Shown here: positions 9,942 through 18,746 of the stretch, one piece after another
How positions within the stretch are numbered: the first letter of the stretch is position 1
Layout: the number at the start of each line of letters is the position of its first letter
NCBI GenBank assembly: GCA_946811185.2
Contig: OX328102.1
Coordinates: 51,871,619-51,935,618, forward strand
Source: Hippopus hippopus
Lineage: Eukaryota; Mollusca; Bivalvia; Cardiida; Cardiidae
Length of the DNA stretch: 64,000 nucleotides
Direction of reading: 5' to 3'
The notes under the pieces: model-generated
Told to the model about the DNA's origin: nothing
The model's input: the letters and a program-made list of their open reading frames with translations, nothing else
The model's database searches: none
Program-made: the position numbers and the translations under genes

Positions 9942-11816
9942 GAAAACATGAATTATCAAGAGTCACTGCTTATCCAATGTGCACATGTAATTTCCAATAA
10001 TTATCATTCATATCTTGGGTTGTATAAATAAACAAGGAGAGTACAAGAAACAATATATCAGCTCAAGCACCACAATGTTTCTCTGTGGAGCCCTAGAACA
10101 TAGGAAATTGATCACTAAAACCAAAGATAGTTTGCAAATCTAAGGATATGAGGTAATTGCTCGTGATGTATTACTTTATTAGATAACATTGGACTTTTGT
10201 TTCATTGGGCAATCGTCCTTGGGGCTTTTATCCTATGGGGCTTTTGTGCTCTGGGGCTTTTGTCCTACACCCAAGTGTGTACATCTAATGTGATCTTGTG
10301 CTCATAAAGCTATGTTAGCAAGCAGAAATATCACTTACGTTATTTCAGTGGCCTAGTTTGCCAGTCATGTTTTGAATTATTTTGAAATGTATAAAAAGAA
10401 AAAGGCAAGAGAAAAATCCTAAGACTCTCAATGCTTTATTACATTTGAACTGAAGGTTCACTCAAAAGTCCTATCAGACTGGAAAGAAAGAGAACTTTGC
10501 AATTATTTCTCACATTGATGATTTTTAAGTTTTGAAGCTATGCACTGGAAGTGCAACCAATGGAATCGAAATAAACTGGATACCTGTAAGGTGGATATAA
10601 CAGAGAGTCTTAGTGTGCAAAATTCTCATTTGATCAAATTACATAATAATTCATTTTGCAAACTTCAAGAATCTTCATTTGTACAGCAGACCAGCAAAAA
10701 CGAATAGTGAAATGTTTTTCTTCTTTATTCTGAATCTGAATGTCTGTATTTCTCGGAAAAAAGAAAATTTGATTTATCATTAAATGCAAGAGGCACGACA
10801 GCAGTTCAATCATTGCAACAACTGATCTTTTGTGAGTCACTAGGTAGCTCATATAAATAAAGGGCTACTAATAAAGGGGTTGCAAAGCAGATACTAAGCA
10901 TGGCCAAGCTCTTTTCAAAGATCAGTGACAGTTATTGCCTCCGGATCAATTTTTCTTGCACCACTGAACACTGCTTTGACAATGTTCATAAGAAGTAGCA
11001 GCAAGTGGCTTGGAAAGAGTATAGTGTGAAGGGAACTCCAGAAAATGCATGAGCAGGTGCACTATCTGATGCTACATGACTGAAAAAATGTTGGAAACAA
11101 CTTTAAACAGAAAAAAAAATGTATATTCCTACCAAACAAAATAATGAAAGGTAGCGATACCTGATAAAATTTTCTTTGAAAATTCGGGTTTTGATTTGAT
11201 TGATTTTTGAGTGTAATCTAAAACTTTTACATGTTGTTTAATATGAACATCTTTTTGAAAAGAGATGTACATATTAGCATTTTTTGCTCATTTGGTACTC
11301 ATTTCTTATCATATGCCATGCATTTGACACCTTTGTGCAGAACAAAAAAGAGCGAAAGCAGTTTGTGCAGAAAGGAGTCATGTGCAAAAATCATCAAGAT
11401 ACAAAAAACGTAACAAGTTGAATTAAAAATAGTTATGTACTGATAATCCTAATATATATACTTATCTTCAGCATCAAAAAGTTTTGAGCTACAGGAGCTT
11501 TCTGATTTATAGTAATTTGTCAAACCTTTAACTTCGTTTTTCTATAACACCATGAACCCTACATAATAAGAGAGTATTGAAACCACTGTCTTATGAGCCA
11601 TGTCATGGGCAAATCTCTCCTACCGTTAATTCATGAAGAAGAATATGGAATGTTACATAATATACCGTACTAATGACTATGTCATTACATGTTGAAAAAC
11701 AAAAAAAAAAAAAAAAACATGTGCACAGAGAAACATCAATCATATCGAAAAATAATACTGAAGAATAATGGAATAATACTCAAATAGAATTAATACTGAT
11801 AGAAAAAGTTTTCTTT
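9942..11816. other. AT-rich non-coding segment, no gene recognised
   Basis: Nothing recognisable as a gene. It contains the small GGGGCTTTT minisatellite at 10217-10267, a single copy of the GCAGAAAGGAGTCATGTGCA motif at 11367-11386, and a long A-run near 11700 whose length differs in each unit. The 60-codon plus-strand frame at 11231-11413 persists only in units 1 and 4 and is broken in units 2 and 3, which argues against selection. Confidence 0.6.
10217..10267 (+). repeat. Short minisatellite, about 16-18 bp period
   Basis: Three imperfect copies of a TCCTNTGGGGCTTTTG-type word follow each other, with a CCTT start and a CCTAC end. It is the only GC-rich run in this segment, and I do not recognise its source. 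Confidence 0.75.
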
Positions 11817-12785
11817 TTAGAATGAACTTGTTAAAGATACTTTAGGGCCTACAATAGGTTTCTTAGCGATAAGGTCTTTTTTTACAAATATTGCTAACTT
11901 TATTTCATTGTGGTTTTCTGATGACATGAAAGAACAAAATTTTATAAAACTTGTTTTTTTTTGTGTAGTATTTCTTTATATATGTATTTCTCAACAACGT
12001 GTACAACGGGCAGATTAAAATAAAATGGTACCCATCCTCAATATCATTGGTATTACATTTCAAACAATACCTTTCACTTCTTATAATTTTAACCCTCTGT
12101 AACAAGATGGATATCTTGTTTACTATCCTTTCTCTCATTTCAACATGCCACGGCTGTATATGTTACAGAGTACATACCTGAATCAGCATTATCAGCTAGG
12201 TAACATGTAGTAGAAGTATTTTTAGAACTCTAGATAATGACCACTGCTTCTTAGAAATGACCAGACTGGACTGCAAATATGGATATATCCGGTTGGTTAT
12301 GTCCATTCTCTTGTATAACTAGAAAACTGAGTATAAATAGAGAGCCGGACTGCAGATCAAGAGAACGGGTTGGTCAGTTGCTAGAGAAATCTCTCTCTCC
12401 GTTTATCACACCTTTATCTTTCGAACCTGGGGCTATGTAACGAACTTTCGTGGAACTTTGGTAGAATAAAATCTTAGAAATGTTACTTCTTCTTGCTTTT
12501 CGTGACTTTGTTACACCTCCCATATGGTCCTTCTTCTATTTTTAAATTATGAGATGACATACGTAATTTTTTAGGTAAAATTTTTAAATACTTTTCAATA
12601 CCAAAGTCTATTTTGAAATGCTTGTATGAGTATAATAATTCAGTTTTTTCCATATTTTCATGCCAAGGTTGTTTGAAACAGTCTAAAACACATTGTTCAA
12701 AAGTACAGATGAAACTATTTGTATGTAAACTATAAAGGTTAAGCCAAACATCTGCGAATCCATAATGTTCCAATAAATCTTTTAA
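11817..12785 (-). pseudogene. LINE reverse transcriptase C-terminal remnant, split by solo LTR, unit 1
   Basis: This minus-strand remnant is the C-terminal tail of a non-LTR retrotransposon polyprotein. The upstream part (12785 down to 12516) reads GFADVWLNLYSL, a conserved region before the terminal zinc finger. The downstream part (12097 down) carries YCLKCNTNDIEDGYHFILIC, a C-X2-C-X9-H-X4-C knuckle typical of LINE ORF ends, then CPLYTLLR. Removing 12098-12515 plus one copy of its CCTC flank joins the two parts exactly in frame. In units 1-3 a run of nine T at about 11953 then breaks the frame, while unit 4 has eight T and reads on. The reverse transcriptase core itself is absent. Clade is uncertain. 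Confidence 0.78.
12098..12515 (+). mobile_element. Solo LTR, 418 bp, inserted in LINE remnant, unit 1
   Basis: It begins TGTAACAAG and ends CTTTGTTACA, so the terminal inverted repeat is about 8-9 bp with TG...CA ends. A 4 bp direct repeat, CCTC, flanks it on both sides (12094-12097, 12516-12519). Deleting the LTR plus one CCTC restores the LINE reading frame, which independently fixes the boundaries. In plus orientation it has a TATAAATA box at 12332-12339 and an AATAAA signal at 12465-12470, the order expected for U3, R and U5. No internal retrotransposon genes adjoin it, so it is a recombined solo copy. A 4 bp duplication is compatible with a gypsy-type element, but the family is not proven. 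Confidence 0.85.
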
Positions 12786-13473
12786 CGACGTTTCGTCGGG
12801 TTGTCAGTGCGCAAGATTTTCGCGCATGTCTCTTCGCTTCTCTGTTTTCTAGCGCGTCTGATTGTAGTACTATTATTGGACTACTGATTTTTGCTGCAAG
12901 ATGTGGAGAAAGTAGTAGTAGATACATTTTTTTTAAAGATCAGTTTATGAAGGTGTAAATCATTCCTAAACAGCGAAAACGGAACATGTACACTTGTCGG
13001 ACATTACTTATCCGGATAGTTAGTTTAGTGTGGTAAAAAGAGCAATTTTGTGGGCTAAGGGTTTTATTGAAACATAGATAGCGTATCATTAATTTGAAAT
13101 ATCTGTTAATTTCCCATCAAAGTCAGAGGATCCATTGTTTCACTATGAATTTAAAACACAGAGAACAAGATTTGACTGAAACTACAGATTTTAATCACAA
13201 AATTCTTACGTATGCTGCAATAATTGGTTTTTTGTGTAAATTCGAAAAAAGGGTTATGTTCTTCGTGGGCTCAGAACTTTTTGATTCATCAGGCAACGTC
13301 TGATTATCTCTTCGCATATTGAAAGAACATACTTTGAAGTATTTCTGTGATAAAATTTCACGAAATTCTCTGCGCTAGAAATAACTTTAAATTAGAACGC
13401 TAGTTTGATTTTCCAGATTCGACATCTGCTTTTAACATTGTGTAACCTTTTGAAAAAAATAATTTTTTATGCC
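12786..13473. other. Non-coding segment with a small CpG-bearing stretch
   Basis: Next to the LINE break, about 12786-12860 is richer in CG dinucleotides (ACGACGTTTCGTCGG, GCGCAAGATTTTCGCGC, CTAGCGCGTC) than its surroundings and includes a small CGACG-TTT-CGTCG hairpin. The 62-codon minus-strand frame at 12739-12927 crosses from this stretch into LINE sequence out of frame, so I do not call it a gene. The remainder is AT-rich with no recognised content. Confidence 0.5.
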
Positions 13474-14139
13474 AAGGATCAAATCATTTTGTAAAATGCC
13501 AATAAACACTACCAGATATATATATTTCTTTTCATATAAAGTGTACGGTTAAATTCAGTAAAATGATGTAATTTTGGGCGTTTGATAATGGAATTGTAGG
13601 TTACTTTAGCAACCGGTGATACCAATGCGCGCACTGGTAACTTGAAGCATTTTGTTGAATCCGACACATTTTTACAGGATTATTTCGATTTTTCAGATGT
13701 ATCAGATGAATTTTTCTATAAACATATCGAACTAAAAAACTTATCAAATCCCGCTAGACAGATGTAATTATGACCAAAAGACAAATTTAGAATAACAATA
13801 TATTCATTCTTAACGGCAGATTATTTAAAAAAAAAAAAAAACGCGGGAACTTTACCTTTCGAGATCGCAATATTTTCTACCTATATCAAACCTTACCGAA
13901 ACCCAAGCAAATCCATAACAAGCTGTCTGGGACAGTACACTGAGTAACGATTTCAAAAATAACATCGACATTAATGACTGGAAAATTGTTGTTAAAGAAC
14001 TAAGATAAGATTTAGAAAAAAAAATCTTAATTGGTATTTCCTCATTGAGCTACATAGCGTCTATGGGTATTATTAGATTTTATGTCAACAACACCCACGG
14101 TTGACAAGGATTCATAATCAAATATGTATCCAGACGTTA

Positions 14140-14181
14140 TATACTGAACCAAAAAAGAAACTTCCCCTGTGTTTAAGTGCA
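14140..14181. repeat. Tc1 terminal inverted repeat, left, unit 1
   Basis: A 42 bp repeat that is the likely transposase binding site. It lies beyond the 3' end of the minus-strand transposase gene. Confidence 0.9.
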
Positions 14182-14334
14182 GATATACACAAATATGAAA
14201 ATCAGGATTAAACTAGATTTATATGCATTGAAAGAGTATTTTATTGCGACTTTGTGTGAAAATAATTATTGCTGAGGGTTTATCCAAAAGTAGTGTAATG
14301 GTAGTTAAAATGCGGAAGGGGTCGCTCACCAAAA

Positions 14335-15370
14335 TCACAAATTAATACCGGGTATGACCACCTTCACAGCATGAAGGACTGCCTGGCATTGTTGGCCCAT
14401 AGAACGGATAAGTGTATTGATTTCGGCTTGTGGAATGTTGTTCCATTCCTGAATTAAGGCTTGTCTTAGCTGAATGACGTTTGACGGTGGAATAGGGCGA
14501 CGTCTAACACGCTGGTCCAAATTATCCCAAAGGTGTTCAATGGGATTCAGATCAGGGCTTTTGGCAGGCCAGTCATTAATAAATGCAATGTTATTCGCCC
14601 TGAGGAAATTCACATTGTCCCTAGCTGTATGGCGTGTGGCATTATCATGCTGAAAAAGAGTGATATTGGCATTATTTTGAAACAGTGGGATAACGTGCCT
14701 CGCAAGAATTTCATCTCGATAGCGTTGGGCATTCAAATTCCCTTCGATAACGACGAGATTAGTGCGAAAGCCATGTGCAATGCCCGCCCAGACCAAGACA
14801 GAACCCCCACCCCCCAAAACGATCTCGTTCAAGTACGCAACAGTCTGCATAACATTCATTTCTCCTACGGTATACTCGAATCCTGCCATCACCTCGATGA
14901 ATGGAAAACCTGGACTCGTCAGAAAAAAGAACGCTATTCCATTGTTGTCTAAGCCAGCGTTGGTGTGTACGTGCCCAATTAACACGATTTACGCGGTGAC
15001 GTCGCGTCAAAACACAACCAACGTATGGACGACGTGCGCGTAGCCCACCCTCGCGCAAGCGATTGCACACAGTTTGGGCAGATATACGGTTGTTGTGTGT
15101 ACCAGGGGTGTTAGCAGCATTGGCTGTGACAGTTTGGAAGCGACTGCGCAGGTGGGTGTTCCGAATATAGCGGTCTTGGCCGCCCGTCGTGACGCGAGGA
15201 CGTCCACTACGTGGTCGATCTTCCGTACGCCCTGTTGCTTGAAAACGTTGTCTAAGGTGTCGAATAGCACGAGTAGAACATCCAATACTCATAGCAACAG
15301 CATTCATCGTCATACGAGCATTAAGCATGCCAATGGCACGTTCGCGTAAATTTTGCGGAATTCTAGGCAT
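14335..15370 (-). pseudogene. Tc1-like transposase, DD35E spacing, one-base frameshift, unit 1
   Basis: The protein would cut and paste its own transposon through a DDE catalytic site. I start it at MPRIPQNLRERAIG (ATG at 15368-15370), the usual Tc1 start, rather than 14 codons upstream. In order it has an N-terminal paired-type helix-turn-helix region (about residues 5-110) with the GRPR linker at 56-59, then LFSDESRF with catalytic Asp at about 151. FQHDN has the second Asp at about 242, and PDLNPIEHLW has the catalytic Glu at about 278. I count 35 residues between the last two. Total length would be 344, normal for Tc1. A G-run at about 14812-14817 has one base too many, shifting the frame after ERDRFGG. 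Decay is also visible in DNATRH for the usual DNARPH and NECYA for NERYA. Not functional as it stands. Confidence 0.93.
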
Positions 15371-15638
15371 ATCAAAAATAAAGAAAACTAAAAAGAATTT
15401 AATTTTTTTCAACGTCTTTTTCTTATTGACATGAAAGTCTATAAAATTAGACTGAAAGGTTTCAAAAAATATACACGAATTATACTGGTCCGTGCATGCA
15501 CATGAAATTCGCTTTCAGCGGGTTTCTTCTGCAAAATGCTTTCAATCGAGTTAAAATTTGTTTTATCGGACACATAATCGTTCGCCCGAATATATGTAGG
15601 TCATCTGATACTTTGATGTTTTTTAATAACATTACATT

Positions 15639-15680
15639 TGCACTTAAACACAGGGGAAGTTTCTTTTTCGGTTCAGTATA
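15639..15680. repeat. Tc1 terminal inverted repeat, right, unit 1
   Basis: Reverse complement of 14140-14181 apart from one substitution private to unit 1. It lies upstream of the transposase start. Confidence 0.9.
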
Positions 15681-15831
15681 TATCTGGTGTAATAAAAATT
15701 AACAATTTCATTATCAAACGCCCAAAATTGCATCATTTTACTGAATTTAACCATACACTTTATGAAAATGTAATATTTTTCTGATAGTTTTTATTTGCCT
15801 TTTACAAAAACAATTTGATTCGTGATTAACA

Positions 15832-16146
15832 AACAATTCAATAAATATGGCTCAGATTATGTGGTTTGTATTTGTAAAGGATAGGAAAAATTCTAGAACA
15901 AAAAAAGAAAAGAAATACTGATGTCTTGTTTTCCAACAATGTTTTCATGAAGCCTTTTACACAGAACTCATAAAACACAGGAATTATTGCGTGTTAAAGG
16001 GCTTAAAAAAGAGAAATCCTTAAAAATTCTCCCAATTTAACTTTGTATGACACAAAAATTCAAGGGTCAAATATAGGTCATGTTTGAACAAACCATAAGG
16101 CATTCCAAATACTGATTACATGTATCTGTAACAGTTCTGCAAAATA
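15832..16146. other. AT-rich segment, possible SINE body, otherwise nothing seen
   Basis: Between the foldback arm and the tRNA-like end there is AT-rich sequence with no coding potential. Because the tRNA-like head at 16147-16203 lies on the minus strand, part of this segment could be the body of that SINE. I cannot see its tail. Confidence 0.4.
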
Positions 16147-16203
16147 GCCCCCCAAGGCTGGGATTGAACCCAGAATCTTCAGGTCCCAAGTCGAACGGTC
16201 GTT
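16147..16203 (-). mobile_element. Truncated tRNA-like SINE head at the unit end, unit 1
   Basis: Read on the minus strand, this contains a T-arm-like CTGGGTTCAATCCCAG with a 5 bp stem, and GGTTCAATCCC fits the Pol III B box (GGTTCGANNCC) with one change. Upstream lies TTCGACTTGGGACCTGAAG, resembling anticodon-arm sequence. The A box half that should follow is missing because the sequence jumps into satellite B at the unit junction. It is not a complete tRNA. Confidence 0.55.
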
Positions 16204-16273
16204 GATCACTATTGATTTAAAAAAAAGAAAAAAACGCCCACACAAATAGTACAGGAAAAGTACCCATTTGAAG

Positions 16274-17154
16274 TTATATTCCGGACAAGCACTAAATGCT
16301 GTAAAAATGACGATGAAAGGGAAATAACTCAAAGACAGCACGAGGTAGGGTTACAATTCTTGCGCACTGCACTTCCAAATATTGCAACAAATAAGCATAC
16401 CATATTTCACGTCATTTCTACTTAAGATGACAAAGTTATTCTCCGGACAAGTCAAGAAATGCTATAAAAATGAACATCAAAGGGGGAATAACTCAAAATT
16501 CGTGTTAGAAAGTGTTATGACTGCACTCCGTAATTTTTCAACAATCATGCATACCAAATTTGAAGATGTTTAGACTAGAGATGGCAAAGTTATATTCCTG
16601 ACAAGCAGAAAATGCTGTAAAAATGACGATCAAAGGGATAAAACTCAAAGACAGCATCAGGTAGAGTTATGGCTCTTTCGCACTGCACTCCGTATTATTG
16701 CAACAAACACAAATGCAGAGTTTCAAGTTCAATCGGACTGGAGATGATAAAGTTAAGCTCCGGACAAAGAGCTGGACTGTAAAAATGAAGATGAAAGTCG
16801 AATTACTCACAATCCGAGCTAGGTAGAGTTATTGTTCTTGCGCACTGTACTCCGTAATATGGCAATAAAAATGCATACCAATTTTGAAGTGGTTCTGACT
16901 TAAGATGACAAAGTTATATTCCGGAGAAGCACTAAATGCTGTAAAAATGACGATGAAAGGGAAATAACTCAAAGATAGCACAAGGTAGGGTTACAATTTT
17001 TGCGCACTGCACTTCCAAATATTGCAACAAATAAGCATACCATATTTAAAGTCATTCCTACTTAAGATGACAAAGTTATGCTCCGGACAAGGAATAAATC
17101 CCATAAAAATTAAGATCAAAGGGGGAATAATTCAAAATTCGAGCTAGGACGTGT
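16274..17154 (+). repeat. Satellite A, forward block, unit 2
   Basis: Same monomer order as in unit 1. It carries GATGGCAAAG near 16577 where unit 1 has GATAGCAAAG. Confidence 0.88.
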
Positions 17155-17156
17155 TA

Positions 17157-17560
17157 TTAGACCATGAGCCAGCAGGGTGTTTGCTCCCCCCCTTCCGGGG
17201 GAATTTTCGGGACTATGTTTTTGTTTAAATACTGCTGTCAGTGCTTTGATTTGCATCAAATTCCTTTTATTTTTTTAGAAACGCAAAGAATTATCTAAAT
17301 ATAAGCTTATTACATTACCTGAGATCATTTAGAACTTTCAAAGGGTATAAAATTTCCAACAAATTGGCAATAGAGGATCAACTTCTAAGGTTAGGGTTAG
17401 AGGTGCACTTGATGAACTTTGACCTCTATAACTTCCAAAAGCGCCACTTGCCAGGTGGCAGACTTTAGGACTGTGCTCAGGAGACATTGGGGCTCAAGAA
17501 AAAAATAGTCCGGAAAATTCCCCCATGGGGTAGCAAACACCCTGCTGGCTCATAGTCTAA
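17157..17560. mobile_element. MITE, unit 2
   Basis: 404 bp with TA on both sides. The C-run of the left terminal repeat is interrupted by TT, a state shared only with unit 5. Confidence 0.8.
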
Positions 17561-17562
17561 TA

Positions 17563-18491
17563 AACCCTAGGAAGAATTTTGAGTTATTATCCCTTTGATC
17601 TTAATTTTATACCATTTCTTGCTTGTCCGGAGAATAACTTTGTCATCTTAAGTAGGAATGACTTGAAATATGGTATGCTTATTTGTTGCAATATTTGCAA
17701 GAGCATTGCGCAAGAATTGTAACTGTACCTAGTGCGGAATTTGAGTATTTCCACTTTGATCTTCATTTTTACAGTCCAGTTCTTTGTCGGGAGCTTAATT
17801 TTGTCATCTCCTGTCCGCCTTGAAACTTGGCATTTGTGTTTGTTGCAATAATACGGAGTGCAGTGCGAAAGAGCCATAACTCTACCACATGCTGTCTTTG
17901 AGTTATTTCCCTTTGATCGTCATTTTTACAACATTTTCTGCTTGTCCGGAATATAACTTTGCGATCTCTAGTCTGAACATCTTCAAATTTGGTATGCATG
18001 ATTGTTGAAAAATTACTGAGTGCAGTGCGAAAGAACCATAAATCTACCTCATGCTGTCTTTGAGTTATTTCCCTTTGATCGTCATTTTTACAGCATTTTC
18101 TGCTTCTCCGGAATATAACTTTGCCATCTTCTGGTCTGAACATCTTCAAATTCGGTATGCATGTTTGTTGAAAAATTACGGAGTGGAGTGCACAAGAATC
18201 ATAACTCTTCCTGGCAAGAATTTAGAGTTATTCCCTCTTTGATCTTAATTTTTACAGCTTTTCTTGCTTGTCCGGAGCATAACTTTGTCATCTTAAGTAG
18301 AAATGACTTGAAATATGGTATGCTTATTTGTTGCAATATTTGGAAGTGCAGTGTGCAAGAATTATTACTCTACCTCGTGCTGTCTTTGAGTTATTTCCCT
18401 TTGATCGACATTTTTACAGCATTTAGTGCTTGTCTGGAATATAACTTTGTCATCTCAAGTCAGAACGACTTCAAACTTGGTATGCATGACC
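17563..18491 (-). repeat. Satellite A, inverted block, unit 2
   Basis: Six reverse-oriented monomers. AACTGTACCTAG near 17721 differs from the AACTCTACCTAG of unit 1. Orientation reverts at CATGACCTGAAATGAC. Confidence 0.88.
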
Positions 18492-18746
18492 TGAAATGAC
18501 AAAGTTATATTCCGTACAAGCACTAAATGCTGTAAAAATGATCAAAGGGAAATAACTCAAAGACAGCACGATGTAGAGTTACAATTCTTGCACAAATGCC
18601 AAGGTTCAAGTCAATCGGTTTGGAATTGATAAAGTTATGCTCCAGACAAAGAACTGGACGGTTCCCACCCGCCCGCCTGCACGCCAGGACCCCATTACGG
18701 CATGGGTGATCCCATAATACGTCCCGTCTTCGACGGGCGTATAAAA
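18492..18746 (+). repeat. Forward A monomer and GC-rich hinge hairpin, unit 2
   Basis: The hinge starts at 18660. The paired hairpin lies at 18717-18742 with an intact CCCGTC/GACGGG stem. Confidence 0.7.

Larger units (their letters stand above)
14140..15680 (-). mobile_element. Tc1-like DNA transposon, 1.54 kb, unit 1
   Basis: Terminal inverted repeats of 42 bp at 14140-14181 and 15639-15680 start TATACTGAACC and contain AAACTTCCCCTGTGTTTAAG. They differ at one base in this unit (right end CGGTTCAG) and match fully in units 2-4. TA repeats at both ends fit insertion at a TA site. The single minus-strand transposase gene lies between. Both termini are intact, but the gene is frameshifted, so mobility would need enzyme supplied from elsewhere. 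It inserted close to the inner edge of the foldback element's right arm. Confidence 0.93.
13474..15831. mobile_element. Foldback-type element with about 125 bp inverted arms, hosting the Tc1, unit 1
   Basis: The left arm, 13474-13597, and right arm, 15702-15831, are imperfect reverse complements. The inner 65 bases, containing GTTAAATTCAGTAAAATGAT and TTTTGGGCGTTTGATAATG, match with about three differences. The outer half is more diverged. Without the 1.54 kb Tc1 the element would be about 0.8 kb. The interior outside the Tc1 (13598-14139) has no coding potential, so this is probably an old non-autonomous DNA transposon. Exact outer ends and target duplication were not found. Confidence 0.65.
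2876..16203 (+). repeat. Composite 13.3 kb tandem unit 1 (array edge copy)
   Basis: The word GATCACTATTGATTTAAAAA recurs at 2876, 16204, 29501, 42795 and 56135 and defines unit lengths of 13328, 13297, 13294 and 13340 bp. This first unit has the most private substitutions of the set, for example AACTTCCAAGG where units 2-5 have AACTTCTAAGG near 4055, and GAGACCTTGG where they have GAGACATTGG. That fits an edge copy that is homogenised less often. Phase is set by the left breakpoint with the flank. Confidence 0.95.

Noticed and set aside
12332..12470. Promoter and poly(A) signal of a host gene
   Set aside because: Both signals lie inside the solo LTR and no gene follows.
12739..12927. 62-codon minus-strand frame
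   Set aside because: It runs from an unassigned stretch into LINE sequence in the wrong frame.
14805..14830. Programmed frameshift in the transposase
   Set aside because: Tc1 transposases are normally single-frame, and other conserved residues are also decayed, so plain inactivation is simpler.
14533..15349. Plus-strand frames of 91-139 codons across the transposase
   Set aside because: They are antisense shadows of the transposase gene.
16147..16203. Complete tRNA gene on the minus strand
   Set aside because: Only the T-arm and B box half is present. No A box, D-arm or paired acceptor stem is seen.
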